Source: Sphingomonadales bacterium 39-57-19
GTDB taxonomy: Bacteria; Pseudomonadota; Alphaproteobacteria; Sphingomonadales; Sphingomonadaceae
NCBI GenBank assembly: GCA_002282385.1
Contig: NCJG01000002.1
Coordinates: 1-64,000 of the forward strand
Length of the DNA stretch: 64,000 bases
Direction: 5' to 3'
The translations under genes were made by a program, and so were the position numbers. Of the stretch, positions 1-11,090 are shown in pieces (position 1 is the first letter of the stretch; every line of letters begins with the position of its first letter). Below the pieces are notes generated by a model that searched no databases, had not been told where the DNA came from, and worked only from the letters and a program-made list of their open reading frames with translations.

Positions 1-98
1 ACCAACCTCTTGACCCAAAACCCGCAACGCGGGATATGACAACCACCCGGGTCACTTCTCAGTGAAAATAACGGGTCACTTCTCAACGACAATCAACA
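1..98. mobile_element. Terminal end of an IS21-family-like insertion sequence (partial)
   Basis: Two direct copies of GGGTCACTTCTCA lie 25 bp apart (from 49 and from 74), and the segment ends in CAATCAACA at 98. Read from the other strand it begins TGTTGATTG and carries the repeated GAGAAGTGACCC words that I associate with IS21-type ends (5'-TG...CA-3' termini with multiple transposase sites). No transposase codons are visible, so istA/istB would lie left of the window. The element ends about 40 bp from the uvrA stop codon. The family assignment rests on remembered end sequences. Confidence 0.5.
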
Positions 99-104
99 GG
101 CCCA

Positions 105-133
105 CCCCTAACCCCTCCCGCCTGCGGGAGGGG
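105..133. repeat. Palindromic repeat, CCCCTCCCGC family, copy 1
   Basis: A 10-bp perfect stem, CCCCTCCCGC (112-121) with GCGGGAGGGG (124-133), around a CT loop. The 29-bp unit is 27/29 identical to the copy at 5373-5401. It lies 4 bp past the uvrA stop codon, so it may also fold as a 3'-end structure in the uvrA mRNA. Confidence 0.75.
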
Positions 134-137
134 AATC

Positions 138-3095
138 TTAGCTCGCTTTTTCCAACATCGGTTTCAGATAATGCCCCGTGTAGCTCGCGGCGACCTTTAC
201 CACATCTTCGGGCGTGCCTTCGGCGACGATCTCGCCGCCTTTCACGCCGCCTTCGGGGCCGAGGTCGATGATCCAGTCCGCGGTCTTAATGACGTCGAGA
301 TTATGTTCGATGACCACCACGCTGTTGCCCTGTTCCACCAAACGGTGGAGCACTTCGAGGAGTTTGCGGACATCCTCAAAATGCAGGCCGGTGGTGGGCT
401 CGTCCAGAATATACAAAGTCTGGCCGGTGGACCGGCGGCTTAGTTCCTTGGCGAGTTTGACGCGTTGCGCTTCGCCGCCCGATAGGGTCGTGGCCTGTTG
501 CCCGACCTTGACATAGCCAAGCCCAACCTCCGCCAGCATGGCCATTTTGTCGCGGATCGGGGGGACGGCCTTGAACACCTCCACCGCGTCCTCCACCGTC
601 ATGTCGAGCACGTCGGCGATCGACAGGCCCTTCCATTTGACCTCCAGCGTTTCGCGGTTGTAGCGTTTGCCGTTGCATTCCTCGCACGTCACATAGACGT
701 CGGGCAGGAAGTGCATTTCGATCTTGATCAGGCCATCGCCGCTGCATGTTTCGCAGCGGCCGCCCTTGACGTTGAAGCTGAAACGGCCCGGTTTATAGCC
801 GCGCGCGGCGCTTTCGGGCAATTGGGCGAACCAGTCACGGATGTTCGTGAACGCGCCGGTATAGGTCGCGGGGTTCGAACGCGGGGTGCGGCCAATGGGG
901 GATTGGTCGATGTCGATCACCTTGTCGCAATGTTCAAGGCCGGTGACCTTGTCATGCGCGCCCGCGATGACGCGCGCGCCATTCAGGCTGCGGGCCGCAG
1001 AGGCATAAAGCGTGTCGATGGTGAAGCTTGACTTGCCCGAGCCCGATACGCCGGTGATGCAGGTGAATGTGCCAAGCGGAATGCTCGCGGTGACATTCTT
1101 TAGGTTGTTCGCGCGGGCATTGTGGACGGTCAGCTTCTTCTTATTGCCCTTGCGCCGGGTCTTGGGCACCGCAATCTCGCGCGTGCCGTTGAGGTACGCG
1201 GCGGTCAGGCTGTCTTTCGACTTCAGGATTTGTTTCAACGTGCCTTCGGCCATGACGGTGCCGCCATGGACACCCGCGCCGGGGCCAAGATCAACCACCC
1301 AGTCGGCGGTGCGGATCGCGTCTTCGTCATGCTCAACCACGATGACGGTGTTGCCCAAATCGCGCAGGCGGCGCAGCGTGGCGAGCAGGCGGTCATTGTC
1401 CTTCTGGTGCAAACCGATGCTGGGCTCATCCAGCACATAAAGCACGCCCGACAGGCCGGAGCCGATTTGGCTGGCGAGGCGGATGCGCTGGCTCTCCCCG
1501 CCGGACAAGGTGCCGCTGGTCCGGTCGAGGTTGAGATAATCGAGCCCGACATTGTTGAGGAAGCCCAACCGTTCGTTGATTTCCTTCAGGATCGCCTTGG
1601 CAATCTGCTGCTGCTGGTTGGTCAGCGTTTGGTCGACGCTGCCGAACCACTCCAGCGCGTCGCCCACGCTCATCTTCGTCGGGGTAGCGATGTCGACGCC
1701 CGCGATTTTGACCGAAAGCGCCTCGGGCTTGAGGCGCGCGCCGTGGCAGGTTTCGCACGGTTGCGAGGTCTGGTATTTGCTCAGCTCCTCGCGCATCCAC
1801 GCGCTGTCGGTTTGCAGCAAGCGGCGGTTGAGATTGCCGATGACGCCCTCAAACGCCTTGCGCACCGTATATTCCTTGCGCCCGTCCTTAAACGTCAGCT
1901 CCACCGCCATGCCGCCGGTGCCGTGCAGGATGATGAGCTTCTGTTCGGGGAGCAGATCCTCCCACGCGGTATCGAGGTTGAAGCCATACGCCTTCGCCAG
2001 GCTGGACAGCACTTGCATATAATAGGGGCTGGGCGGGTTTGATTTCGCCCAAGGCACAATCGCGCCTTTCTTCAACGACAGATGTTCGTTCGGCACCACC
2101 AGTTGCGGGTCAAACTCCTGCCGCTCGCCAAGGCCATCGCAATCGGGGCAGGCGCCTTGCGGGGCGTTGAACGAGAACAGACGCGGCGCGATTTCGGCAA
2201 TGGTAAAGCCGCTGACGGGGCAGGCGAATTTCTCGGAAAACACAATGCGGTTGGCGGGCAGGCCCGTGCCCTTCATCTTGGCTTTGGCCGAACCGCCTTC
2301 GCCTTCAACCGTAAGCCCTGAGCCTGTCGAAGGGCGGCTGTCGGCATTGCCGGTTTGCAATTCCGCCACCGTAGTGTCGGCCAAATCCACAAAGGCCAAG
2401 CCATCCGCAAGTTTCAACGCCGCTTCAAAGCTTTCGGCCAAACGTTGCTGGATGCCGTCCTTGACGACGATACGGTCCACCACGACCTCAATGTCATGCT
2501 TATATTTCTTGTCGAGCGCGGGCGCGTCTTCGATGGCGTACATTTCGCCGTCGATACGCACGCGGGTGTAGCCGGAACGCTGCCACTCGGCGAGTTCCTT
2601 GCGATATTCGCCCTTGCGGCCCTGCACCACGGGGGCGAGCAAGAACGCGCGCGTGCCCTCTGGCAAGGCCATGACGCGGTCGACCATCTGGCTGACCGTT
2701 TGCGCGGTGATCGGCAGGCCCGTCGCGGGCGAATACGGCACGCCGACACGCGCCCATAACAGCCGCATATAATCGTAAATCTCGGTCACCGTCGCGACGG
2801 TCGAGCGCGGGTTGCGCGACGTTGTCTTCTGCTCAATGGAGATCGCTGGCGACAAGCCCTCAATATGTTCGACATCGGGCTTTTGCATCATCTCCAGAAA
2901 CTGGCGCGCATAAGCGGACAGCGATTCGACATAACGCCGCTGCCCCTCGGCATAGATGGTGTCGAACGCGAGGCTGGATTTGCCCGAACCGGACAGCCCG
3001 GTGATGACGATCAGCTTATCGCGTGGAAGGTCGATATCGACGCCCTTGAGATTATGCTCGCGCGCACCGCGCACCTTAATATGGGTGAGTGACAT
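138..3095 (-). CDS. uvrA: Excinuclease ABC subunit A (UvrA)
   Basis: DNA damage-recognition ATPase of nucleotide excision repair; it loads UvrB on lesions in the cytoplasm. The 985-aa protein has two ABC modules. The first Walker A is GLSGSGKSS near residue 33 and the second is GVSGSGKSS near 665. The signatures are LSGGESQR and LSGGEAQR. The C-terminal zinc finger has CETC and CEEC pairs. In the first zinc finger the second cysteine is serine (CPVSG); I recall this as common in alphaproteobacteria. Residues about 253-262 (RPSTGSG region) are encoded by a dispersed palindromic repeat inserted in frame in a variable linker, which makes the protein slightly longer than the usual ~940-970 aa. 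A LexA box lies 11-25 bp upstream of the ATG, so SOS control is expected. Confidence 0.97.
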   Translation of the reverse strand: MSLTHIKVRGAREHNLKGVDIDLPRDKLIVITGLSGSGKSSLAFDTIYAEGQRRYVESLSAYARQFLEMMQKPDVEHIEGLSPAISIEQKTTSRNPRSTVATVTEIYDYMRLLWARVGVPYSPATGLPITAQTVSQMVDRVMALPEGTRAFLLAPVVQGRKGEYRKELAEWQRSGYTRVRIDGEMYAIEDAPALDKKYKHDIEVVVDRIVVKDGIQQRLAESFEAALKLADGLAFVDLADTTVAELQTGNADSRPSTGSGLTVEGEGGSAKAKMKGTGLPANRIVFSEKFACPVSGFTIAEIAPRLFSFNAPQGACPDCDGLGERQEFDPQLVVPNEHLSLKKGAIVPWAKSNPPSPYYMQVLSSLAKAYGFNLDTAWEDLLPEQKLIILHGTGGMAVELTFKDGRKEYTVRKAFEGVIGNLNRRLLQTDSAWMREELSKYQTSQPCETCHGARLKPEALSVKIAGVDIATPTKMSVGDALEWFGSVDQTLTNQQQQIAKAILKEINERLGFLNNVGLDYLNLDRTSGTLSGGESQRIRLASQIGSGLSGVLYVLDEPSIGLHQKDNDRLLATLRRLRDLGNTVIVVEHDEDAIRTADWVVDLGPGAGVHGGTVMAEGTLKQILKSKDSLTAAYLNGTREIAVPKTRRKGNKKKLTVHNARANNLKNVTASIPLGTFTCITGVSGSGKSSFTIDTLYASAARSLNGARVIAGAHDKVTGLEHCDKVIDIDQSPIGRTPRSNPATYTGAFTNIRDWFAQLPESAARGYKPGRFSFNVKGGRCETCSGDGLIKIEMHFLPDVYVTCEECNGKRYNRETLEVKWKGLSIADVLDMTVEDAVEVFKAVPPIRDKMAMLAEVGLGYVKVGQQATTLSGGEAQRVKLAKELSRRSTGQTLYILDEPTTGLHFEDVRKLLEVLHRLVEQGNSVVVIEHNLDVIKTADWIIDLGPEGGVKGGEIVAEGTPEDVVKVAASYTGHYLKPMLEKAS
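2315..2335. repeat. Dispersed palindromic repeat inside uvrA
   Basis: GCCCT at 2315-2319 pairs with AGGGC at 2331-2335 around GAGCCTGTCGA. This is the CTGAGCCTGTCGAAGG word that is scattered between genes in many sphingomonad genomes. Here it lies in the coding strand of uvrA without breaking the frame and encodes the RPSTGSG segment. It sits in the low-complexity linker just before the first zinc-finger region, where UvrA length varies. Confidence 0.65.
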
Positions 3096-3105
3096 GAAGT
3101 AGATT

Positions 3106-3120
3106 GTTCCAGATTTGTTC
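3106..3120. promoter_or_regulatory. LexA (SOS) box upstream of uvrA
   Basis: GTTC-CAGATTT-GTTC is an exact GTTC-N7-GTTC direct repeat, the established LexA operator of alphaproteobacteria. It ends 11 bp before the uvrA start codon, close enough to cover the promoter or transcription start. No Shine-Dalgarno sequence is visible between the box and the ATG, so the leader is very short or the mRNA may be leaderless. Confidence 0.85.
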
Positions 3121-3296
3121 TAAAAGCGCAAGTGCGCGAGTCTCATCCCGGAATGGGCCGAAGATTAACCAAATTCAAGGCAGGTTTTTACCTCATCTTG
3201 CATGCGCATATCACGCGCGCGGCGAAGGGGGCACTGCCATGTTTTGATACAGCTTAACCGCTGGATTAACTTTCCACTTCTAACGCCGGGCATTCC

Positions 3297-4097
3297 ATGC
3301 TTGTGTGTGGCATGACTTTAGAAACAGCATCCGAACCCATCGCTACCCCCGCCGCCACTATGGTGATTTTTCGCCAAAACCCCGATGGCGGTGCGCCATT
3401 GTTGCTAATGGTCGAACGTATCAAGGCCATGGCTTTTGCCGGCGGTGCGGCGGTTTTCCCGGGTGGGAAGGTCGATCCGGCGGATTTCGATTATGCCGAA
3501 ATGCTGGGCGGCCCTCTGCCATTGGACGAGGCCGCGGCGCGGCTGGCGGCGATCCGCGAGACGATTGAGGAGGCCGGGCTTGCGCTTGGGCTCAAGGGTG
3601 TTGATGACCCCGCCGATTGCGATGCCCCGCGCGCGGCGCTGCATGATGGGGAAAGCCTGCAAGCCATATGCAACCGCTTTGGCTGGGAACCCGATTTTGA
3701 CCAGCTTGTGCCATGGTCACGCTGGCGGCCACCAGCGTTTGAGCGGGCATCGCGGGTTTTCGATACGCGTTTCTATTTGGTGAACGCAGGTAATACCACA
3801 CCGCTGGCGACCGTCGACCACACCGAAAACCGTGCGCTGTTTTGGGCCAGCGCGGCAGAGGTTTTGGAAAAAGCCGACAAGGGCGAGGTGAAGATTATCT
3901 TCCCGACGCGCCGCAATCTGGAGCGGCTGGCGATGTTTGGTGACTTTGACTCTGCTGCCGCGCACGCGGCGGCGCATCCGGTTTCCACGGTCCTGACCTA
4001 TATCGATAAGCGCGAAGACGGAAACTGGCTCTGCATCCCCGACGGCCATGGCTATCCCGTGCTTCAGGAGTCGCTCGACCAGGCAATGCGCGGCTAA
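3297..4097 (+). CDS. NUDIX hydrolase
   Basis: Hydrolase of nucleoside-diphosphate-linked substrates. The Nudix core RETIEEAG is at residues 87-94, preceded by the glycine-rich GGAAVFPGGKVDP segment at 49-61. At 266 aa it is longer than minimal Nudix proteins, resembling the CoA pyrophosphatase/NUDT19-like group, but the substrate cannot be read from sequence. Another in-frame ATG at 3312 gives MTLETASEP and is an equally plausible start; neither has a strong ribosome-binding site. Its TAA overlaps the ATG of the nucleoside transporter by one base, implying translational coupling and a possible role in nucleotide salvage. Confidence 0.85.
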   Translation: MLVCGMTLETASEPIATPAATMVIFRQNPDGGAPLLLMVERIKAMAFAGGAAVFPGGKVDPADFDYAEMLGGPLPLDEAAARLAAIRETIEEAGLALGLKGVDDPADCDAPRAALHDGESLQAICNRFGWEPDFDQLVPWSRWRPPAFERASRVFDTRFYLVNAGNTTPLATVDHTENRALFWASAAEVLEKADKGEVKIIFPTRRNLERLAMFGDFDSAAAHAAAHPVSTVLTYIDKREDGNWLCIPDGHGYPVLQESLDQAMRG

Positions 4098-5362
4098 TGG
4101 CGATGCTCGCGCAACTGCAGGGGTTGATCGGTATCGCGGTCATATTGTTGATGGCGTGGGGATTTTCCGAACAGCGCAAGGCATTTCCGGGCTGGCGCTG
4201 GGTCGGTGGCGCGTTGCTGCTGCAAATATTGATCGCTTTGGTGATCGTGCGGGTGCCCTTTGTGTGGGACGTTATCATGCTCGCCAATTATGCGGTTATG
4301 GCGGTCGAAAAGGCGACCTTGGTCGGTTCAAGCTATATGTTCGGCTATACCGGCGGCGGGGCGATGCCGTTCGTGCTGAAGGAAGGCGCAAGCCCTCCGC
4401 TGATTATTGCCTTCCAAATATTGCCGCTGGTCATCGTTTTCTCGGCGCTATCCGCATTATTGTGGCACTGGAAAATCCTGTCGATCATCGTGCGCGGGTT
4501 AAGCTGGGCGATGCAAAAGACGATGGGGGTAAGCGGCGTCGTTGGCTTGAGCGCCGGCGCAAATATCTTCTTGGGCGTCGTTGAGGCGCCTCTGGTCGTC
4601 CGCGCCTATTTTGAGAAAATGAGCCGCAGCGAATTGTTCATGGTCATGGTGCTGGCGATGTCGACAATTTCCGGCGCGATCCTGATCCTTTATGCGCAGA
4701 CACTGTCCAAAACGGTTCCTGACGCTGTCGGTCATATGATTTCGGCATCTTTGATTGTGCTGCCCGCGTCGATCTTGATAGCCCGGCTGATGGTGCCGGG
4801 CGCGGGGGACACCCAGATGGATCCTGATGACACCAGCTTGAAATATGAAAGCAGCATCGATGCGGTTATCACCGGGACGATGGACGGGGTTCAGCTGTTC
4901 CTTGCGGTTATCGGTATCATCATCGTGGTGTTTGCGCTGGTTGCTTTGGTTGACCAGATGCTGACCGTCTTGCCCTTGGTCGACGGGACAGCATTGACGC
5001 TGCGCCGGATGTTTGGCTGGCTGTTTGCGCCATTGATGTGGGCAATCGGCGTGCCGTGGGACGAGGCAGGAACTGCAGGCGGGCTGATGGGAACAAAGGC
5101 GATATTGAATGAATATGTCGCCTATCTCGACATGGCGGCATTGGCCGATGGCACCTTGGGCCCGCGCAGCAAGCTGATTGTCACTTATGCCTTATGCGGA
5201 TTTGCCAACTTGGCCAGCATCGGACTGCTCGTGTCGACGATCGGTACCTTATGCCCCGCACGCCGCACCGAAGCGGCGTCATTGGGTATGAAAAGCTGGG
5301 TCGCAGGCAATCTCGCCTCTGCGATGACAGGGGCGATGATTGGCCTTGTTACGGCGGTTTAG
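4097..5362 (+). CDS. Concentrative nucleoside transporter (NupC/CNT family)
   Basis: Inner-membrane cation-coupled nucleoside importer. The 421-aa protein is almost entirely hydrophobic helices. It contains the CNT hallmark regions GYTGGGAMPF (near residue 77), GVSGVVGLSAGANIFLGVVEAPLVV (about 143-167; ligand-binding region) and the late NEYVAY segment (near 337). Length fits bacterial NupC (~400 aa). It starts on the last base of the preceding NUDIX stop codon (TAATG), so the two genes form a coupled pair. Substrate preference (pyrimidine or purine) is not resolved. Confidence 0.93.
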   Translation: MAMLAQLQGLIGIAVILLMAWGFSEQRKAFPGWRWVGGALLLQILIALVIVRVPFVWDVIMLANYAVMAVEKATLVGSSYMFGYTGGGAMPFVLKEGASPPLIIAFQILPLVIVFSALSALLWHWKILSIIVRGLSWAMQKTMGVSGVVGLSAGANIFLGVVEAPLVVRAYFEKMSRSELFMVMVLAMSTISGAILILYAQTLSKTVPDAVGHMISASLIVLPASILIARLMVPGAGDTQMDPDDTSLKYESSIDAVITGTMDGVQLFLAVIGIIIVVFALVALVDQMLTVLPLVDGTALTLRRMFGWLFAPLMWAIGVPWDEAGTAGGLMGTKAILNEYVAYLDMAALADGTLGPRSKLIVTYALCGFANLASIGLLVSTIGTLCPARRTEAASLGMKSWVAGNLASAMTGAMIGLVTAV

Positions 5363-5372
5363 CGGGTCGCCG

Positions 5373-5401
5373 CCCCCAACCTCTCCCGCCTGCGGGAGGG
5401 G
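5373..5401. repeat. Palindromic repeat, CCCCTCCCGC family, copy 2
   Basis: 27/29 match to 105-133, with stem CTCCCGC/GCGGGAG around CT. It lies 10 bp after the transporter stop codon, between two convergent genes. There is no T-tract, so it is a REP-like element more than a classical terminator. Confidence 0.75.
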
Positions 5402-5419
5402 CGTTAGCGGTACTCTAAA

Positions 5420-5737
5420 TCAATCCTCAGGCGCGATGGTGACGATTAGGCCGTCAAGCGCATCGGTCACAGGAACCTGACACGACAGGCGTGAGGTTTC
5501 GTTGCGGTGGTCGGTGCTGTCGAGCAAGTCGTTTTCGTCTTCGCTCATCTTGGGCAGGCGATCGGCAAAAGCGGGATCTACATGGATGTGGCAGGTCGCG
5601 CACGAGCAGCAACCGCCGCACAATGCCAACAATTCGTCAAAGCCATTGTCGCGGATGACTTCCATCAGGCTCAGGCCATTTTCAGCCTCAACTTCGCGGC
5701 CTTGGCCATCGCGTGAAATTACTGTGATTTTAGCCAT
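5420..5737 (-). CDS. 2Fe-2S ferredoxin, adrenodoxin type
   Basis: Electron carrier of about 105 aa. Cluster cysteines are C40, C46, C49 and C86, the C-x5-C-x2-C-x36-C spacing of vertebrate-type (adrenodoxin/FdxB-like) ferredoxins; C43 and C44 are extra. The start chosen is MAKITV at 5737, which has AGGGAG seven bases upstream. The longer reading frame up to 5842 adds a non-homologous leader. It could serve a cytochrome P450, Fe-S assembly or a ring-hydroxylating oxygenase, but no partner is adjacent. Confidence 0.93.
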   Translation of the reverse strand: MAKITVISRDGQGREVEAENGLSLMEVIRDNGFDELLALCGGCCSCATCHIHVDPAFADRLPKMSEDENDLLDSTDHRNETSRLSCQVPVTDALDGLIVTIAPED

Positions 5738-5820
5738 GAAAATGCTCCCTAAACCCGTGTTTCGGCCCGCCTGATAAGTTGCCGACGTCATAATGTGAAG
5801 CGCTAATTTAATGGGGATAA

Positions 5821-6846
<1,026 letters not shown>

Positions 6847-6972
6847 ATTGGCGGGCGCATAAGCCACGGCGCCCTCCACGCCATAAACCCCCATATGCCG
6901 CCCGTCCGCAAGATGCGGTTGCATGTCCATGCTGTGTGAGATAGCTAACACAGCTTATCGGAGGGAAGATCT

Positions 6973-8145
6973 ATGGCATTTGATCCAGCGACAGAGACCG
7001 CGCGTTATATTGACAGTCTGGGGCCAGAGGCGCTGCAAAAGGCCGAAAGCTATACCATCGCCACGCATTGGATGTTGTTGGCGGGGTTGGTTGTCACCGC
7101 GATTGTAACGTGGATTATTGTACGCTCGGGCCTGCTCGACCGCCTGTCGGCGAAAATGCAAAATCGCGGTTGGGCATTGCGCACATGGACAATCTGCGTC
7201 GCCTTTTTCGTCATTTCGGCCGTCATCAGCCTGCCCTGGGGCATTTATGAGCAATGGGGTTTTGAACGATCCTATGGCCGGACGGACCAGCCATTGTCTG
7301 ATTTCCTCGCGCAAAATGCCATTGGCATAACGGTGTCGAGCATATTGGGCGGGCTGTTCTTTCTCGGCGTCTATGCGCTTATCCGCCGTGCGGGCAAAAC
7401 ATGGTGGATATGGTCCGGCGGCCTTGCGGCTTTTGCAGCGGCGGCGACGATATTGCTCGCGCCTGTGGTGATTGAACCGATGTTCAACGAATATAAGCCA
7501 GTTCCAGCGGGTCCGGTGCGGACGGCGTTGCTTGAAATGGCGGACGAAGCCAATATTCCGCATGACCGTGTGCTGATGTTTGATGGCTCACGCCAATCGA
7601 ACAACTTCACCGCCAATGTCTCTGGCGTTTTTGGTTCGGCGCGGATTGCGATATCCGACGTTGCGCTCAAGCAGGCGTCATTGGACGAGGTGAAGGCCGT
7701 AACAGGGCATGAGATTGGGCATTATGTTCTTGGCCATGTCTGGCGGATGGTCTTCGCCATTGTGTTCATTGCGATGCTTGGCTTTTTTCTGGCCGACCGA
7801 TTGTTCAACCGGGTCGCGGCCTTATTTGGCAGCAAAGCGACCGTCGGCGACCCCGAAGGATTACCGATATTGTTGCTGATCGTCCCGGTTCTGGGCCTGT
7901 TTGCGCAGCCGGTGGTCAACAGCGTGACGCGTGTCGGCGAGAGCGAGGCGGACGCTTATTCGCTTCGGACGGCGAATTTGCCCGATGCGCTTGCAGGCGC
8001 GTTGGTGAAGACCGCCGAATATCGCTACCCGCGGCCATCGGCGTTGCAAGAAGTGATATTCTACTCGCACCCGTCAGTCGAAAACCGCGTGCGCCGCGCG
8101 ATGGAGTGGAAAGCGGAGCAGCTTAAAAAAGCGGCGCCGCGTTAG
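6973..8145 (+). CDS. M48 family metalloprotease (Ste24/CAAX-protease type)
   Basis: Integral-membrane zinc endopeptidase. The zinc motif HEIGH is at 246-250 within [13 protein letters not shown], and the third ligand lies in ESEADAYS near residue 320. Hydrophobic helices sit at about 34-51, 73-90, 117-136, 148-166, 254-272 and 294-312, as in the Ste24 fold. The 390-aa length fits. GGAGGGAAG lies just upstream of the ATG. In bacteria such enzymes act in membrane-protein quality control; the specific substrate is unknown. Its stop region overlaps the 3' end of convergent glcB by four bases. Confidence 0.92.
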   Translation: MAFDPATETARYIDSLGPEALQKAESYTIATHWMLLAGLVVTAIVTWIIVRSGLLDRLSAKMQNRGWALRTWTICVAFFVISAVISLPWGIYEQWGFERSYGRTDQPLSDFLAQNAIGITVSSILGGLFFLGVYALIRRAGKTWWIWSGGLAAFAAAATILLAPVVIEPMFNEYKPVPAGPVRTALLEMADEANIPHDRVLMFDGSRQSNNFTANVSGVFGSARIAISDVALKQASLDEVKAVTGHEIGHYVLGHVWRMVFAIVFIAMLGFFLADRLFNRVAALFGSKATVGDPEGLPILLLIVPVLGLFAQPVVNSVTRVGESEADAYSLRTANLPDALAGALVKTAEYRYPRPSALQEVIFYSHPSVENRVRRAMEWKAEQLKKAAPR

Positions 8146-10214
8146 GCCGCCGCTTTCTTCTCCTGCCGGAATTTGTGCAGCAATGGCTCGGTATAGCCAT
8201 TGGGTTGCGCCACGCCTTCGAAGATGAGCGCACGGGCGGCTTTCAATGCGATGCTGCCCGGTATCAGCTTTTCGTAAAGCGGATCGCTGGCATTTTGCGC
8301 GTCGACCTTCGCCGCCATCTTGGTCAGCGCGGCGTCCACCTGCGCCTCGGTCGCAATGCCGTGCAGCAGCCAGTTGGCGATATGCTGCGACGAAATACGC
8401 AAAGTGGCGCGGTCTTCCATCAGGCCGATGTCGTGAATGTCGGGCACCTTTGAACAGCCGACGCCTTGGTCAATCCAGCGGACGACATAGCCAAGGATGC
8501 CCTGTGCGTTATTCTCAAGCTCTTGCGTGACCTCTTCATCGGACCAATTATGGCCGGCGGGCGCAACGGGAATGGTCAACAAGGGATCAAGGCCCGGCGT
8601 CGGTTCCTGTGCCAATTCAGCCTGCCGCGCAAAGACGTCAAACTGGTGATAATGCATCGCGTGCAACGTTGCTGCGGTGGGTGAGGGGACCCATGCGGTG
8701 TTGGCGCCAGCGCGCGGATGCCCGATTTTCTGCACCATCATGTCGGCCATCATATCAGGCGCGGCCCACATGCCTTTGCCGATTTGCGCTTTGCCCGAAA
8801 GGCCGCAGGCAAGGCCGATTTGGACATTGCGCGCTTCATAGGCTTGGATCCAGCTGCTGGCTTTCATCTCCGCCTTGCGGATCATGGGGCCCGCCTGCAT
8901 CGCGGTGTGCATTTCGTCGCCGGTGCGATCAAGGAAGCCGGTGTTGATGAAGACGATGCGGTCTTTGACGGCGTGAATGCACGCCGCGAGATTGGCGCTG
9001 GTGCGGCGTTCTTCGTCCATCACGCCGACCTTGATGGTGTGGCGCGCAAGGCCAAGCAGATTTTCAACCGCATCGAACAATGCGTTGGTCAGCGCGGCTT
9101 CTTCTGGGCCGTGCATCTTGGGCTTTACGATGTAGATTGAACCTGCGCGGCTGTTGCGATGCGTGCCAAGACCTTTCAGGTCATGCAGCGCGCATAAAGA
9201 GGTGAACAACGCATCGAGAATGCCTTCGGGTGCTTCGCTGCCATCGGGCAACAGCACCGCCGGGTTGGTCATCAGATGCCCGACATTGCGCACGAACATC
9301 AGGCTGCGGCCAGCAAGGGTGAGGCCGTCATAATTGCGGTCCGCCTCAAGCGCGCGGGTCATTGTCCGCCCGCCTTTGTCAAAGGACGCAACCAGATCAC
9401 CACGCATTAGGCCAAGCCAGTTGGTGTAGGCCGCAACCTTGTCCTGCGCATCCACGGCAGCGACCGAGTCTTCCAAATCGATGATTGTGGTCAGCGCAGC
9501 TTCAAGGATGACATCGGCGATATGCAGTGCGTCGGTGGCGCCGATGGGGTGCGCGGGATCGACCAATATCTCGATATGCAGGCCATTTTGTTTGAACAGA
9601 TAGCGTTTCGTGTCCCCCGATGCGGTTTGCGTAACGAAGAAATCGGACGTCCCGCCGGACAGGACGGCTTCCCAACCGGGGATGCTGTGGTTCAGGAAAT
9701 TGCGCGCATAGGCAATGACGGCCGCACCGCGATCCGCATCATACCCACCTGCGCGGGCTGGCGGGGCATCGAGCGCATCGGTGCCATATAAGGCATCATA
9801 TAGGCTGCCCCAACGCGCGTTCGCGGCGTTGAGCACGAAGCGGTCGTTGAGGCTCGGCACAACAAGCTGCGGCCCCGCCATTGTCGCGATTTCCGCGTCG
9901 ACATTTTGCGTGCCAATGGCAAAGGGCGCTGGTTCGGAAACGAGATAGCCAATGTCACGCAAAAATGCCTGATAGGCGGGCATATCGCTGATCGGTCCGG
10001 GGTTCGCCTTGTGCCAGGCATCGATTTGCGTTTGCAGCGCGTCGCGTTTGGCGAGCAGTGCGCGGTTTACCGGTACAAACCGCGCCAGAATATCGGATAG
10101 CCCGGACCATAAAGCATCAGCGGCTATGCCCGTGCCCGACAGCGCGCGGCTTTCAATGAAAAGCGCGAGTTCATCGGCGACCTGCAGGTTTGCGCGGCTT
10201 ACATATTCAGTCAT
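8142..10214 (-). CDS. glcB: Malate synthase G
   Basis: Condenses glyoxylate with acetyl-CoA to malate, for glyoxylate-shunt or glycolate growth. The start chosen gives [13 protein letters not shown] (10214), with TGGAG eight bases upstream. The frame extends to 10340, but that leader is not homologous. The resulting 690 aa fits the family (~700-725). Recognisable segments include [27 protein letters not shown], the catalytic-core [20 protein letters not shown] and [13 protein letters not shown]. No isocitrate lyase is in the window. Confidence 0.96.
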   Translation of the reverse strand: MTEYVSRANLQVADELALFIESRALSGTGIAADALWSGLSDILARFVPVNRALLAKRDALQTQIDAWHKANPGPISDMPAYQAFLRDIGYLVSEPAPFAIGTQNVDAEIATMAGPQLVVPSLNDRFVLNAANARWGSLYDALYGTDALDAPPARAGGYDADRGAAVIAYARNFLNHSIPGWEAVLSGGTSDFFVTQTASGDTKRYLFKQNGLHIEILVDPAHPIGATDALHIADVILEAALTTIIDLEDSVAAVDAQDKVAAYTNWLGLMRGDLVASFDKGGRTMTRALEADRNYDGLTLAGRSLMFVRNVGHLMTNPAVLLPDGSEAPEGILDALFTSLCALHDLKGLGTHRNSRAGSIYIVKPKMHGPEEAALTNALFDAVENLLGLARHTIKVGVMDEERRTSANLAACIHAVKDRIVFINTGFLDRTGDEMHTAMQAGPMIRKAEMKASSWIQAYEARNVQIGLACGLSGKAQIGKGMWAAPDMMADMMVQKIGHPRAGANTAWVPSPTAATLHAMHYHQFDVFARQAELAQEPTPGLDPLLTIPVAPAGHNWSDEEVTQELENNAQGILGYVVRWIDQGVGCSKVPDIHDIGLMEDRATLRISSQHIANWLLHGIATEAQVDAALTKMAAKVDAQNASDPLYEKLIPGSIALKAARALIFEGVAQPNGYTEPLLHKFRQEKKAAA

Positions 10215-10326
10215 GACTTTGGCTCCAGTGGGACGTGGTGCCTGGGGAGATATTGTTGTGATTGCCGCCTCTCTAGCGATAGTTTGGACGGTGCAAAAGC
10301 GTTTAATTGCGGGTAAGGGCTGGCCC

Positions 10327-10395
10327 ATGAAACTGACCAAGCATCTTGTTGAAAAGCCATGGGCCCGCGCAGATATCCCGACGCAACATTGTTGA
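10327..10395 (+). pseudogene. Possible 5' remnant of a mannose-6-phosphate isomerase-like gene
   Basis: A 22-codon frame ([18 protein letters not shown]) ending in TGA at 10393-10395. The VEKPWgR..LP string resembles the N-terminus of class I mannose-6-phosphate isomerases in sphingomonads, but the expected next motif (GEIWF) is absent in all frames downstream. It sits in the 265-bp gap between glcB and the GDT1 gene and would be a truncated relic. The match is short and could be chance. Confidence 0.3.
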
Positions 10396-10479
10396 TCGCC
10401 CGCTAAACATCATTATCACTCGGCCACGCGGGGTTGTGGGTGGCATTGCGTTTTTTAACTGCCTGATCCGGAAAGCATT

Positions 10480-11049
10480 ATGGAAATTTTCTTCGCATCT
10501 ACCTTGCTTGTTGCTGTTGCCGAAATCGGCGACAAGACAATGCTGCTCGCCATATTGCTGGCAACACGGTTTAAAAAGCCGCTGCCGGTCATCGCTGGCA
10601 TTTTTGCCGCCACAATGGCCAATCATGCGCTCGCGGCTTGGGCGGGCAGTGCGCTTGCCAGTGTCTTCATGAGCGACACATTTCGCATCGCGGTGGCCAT
10701 TGGTTTCATCCTGATGGCGGCGTGGACGCTTATTCCAGATAAGGTGGATGACGATATGAAAGTCGCATCGCAGCGCGGGGCATTTGTGGCGACGACAATC
10801 GCGTTTTTCCTCGTCGAGATGGGCGATAAGACGCAAGTCGCAACAATCGCACTTGGCGCACAATATCATGCCGTGCTGGTGGTTGCGGCGGGAACAACAT
10901 TGGGCATGATGATCGCCAATGTCCCTGCGGTCTATCTGGGCGAGAAGCTGGTGGAAAAGGTTTCGCTGCGCATTGTGCACAGGATTGCGGCGTCGATGTT
11001 CCTCTTTCTGGGGCTTTGGCAGTTGTGGGAGTTGTCGAACCCCGCCTAA
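10480..11049 (+). CDS. TMEM165/GDT1 (UPF0016) family cation transporter
   Basis: Inner-membrane protein of 189 aa with the family's two signature E-x-G-D-K-T motifs: EIGDKT (about 13-18) and EMGDKT (about 115-120). Each lies in a hydrophobic helix, consistent with the internal duplication of the family. Bacterial members export Mn2+ (MneA/MntX-like) or exchange Ca2+/H+. No yybP-ykoY manganese riboswitch was recognised in the upstream gap. Confidence 0.88.
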   Translation: MEIFFASTLLVAVAEIGDKTMLLAILLATRFKKPLPVIAGIFAATMANHALAAWAGSALASVFMSDTFRIAVAIGFILMAAWTLIPDKVDDDMKVASQRGAFVATTIAFFLVEMGDKTQVATIALGAQYHAVLVVAAGTTLGMMIANVPAVYLGEKLVEKVSLRIVHRIAASMFLFLGLWQLWELSNPA

Positions 11050-11090
11050 GCTGTTAGGCGCGCGGCGGATATTCAGCTTCGGAAAATGAT

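Noticed and set aside
2230..2300. Missing cysteine (CPVSG) in the first UvrA zinc finger
   Set aside because: I recall the same serine substitution in many alphaproteobacterial UvrA proteins; the essential C-terminal finger is intact.
3240..3275. TTAA...TTAA pair upstream of the NUDIX gene as a CtrA box
   Set aside because: The spacing between the TTAA words is eight bases, not seven.
10215..10479. yybP-ykoY manganese riboswitch ahead of the GDT1-type transporter
   Set aside because: The conserved GGGGAGUA-type core and paired helices were not found.
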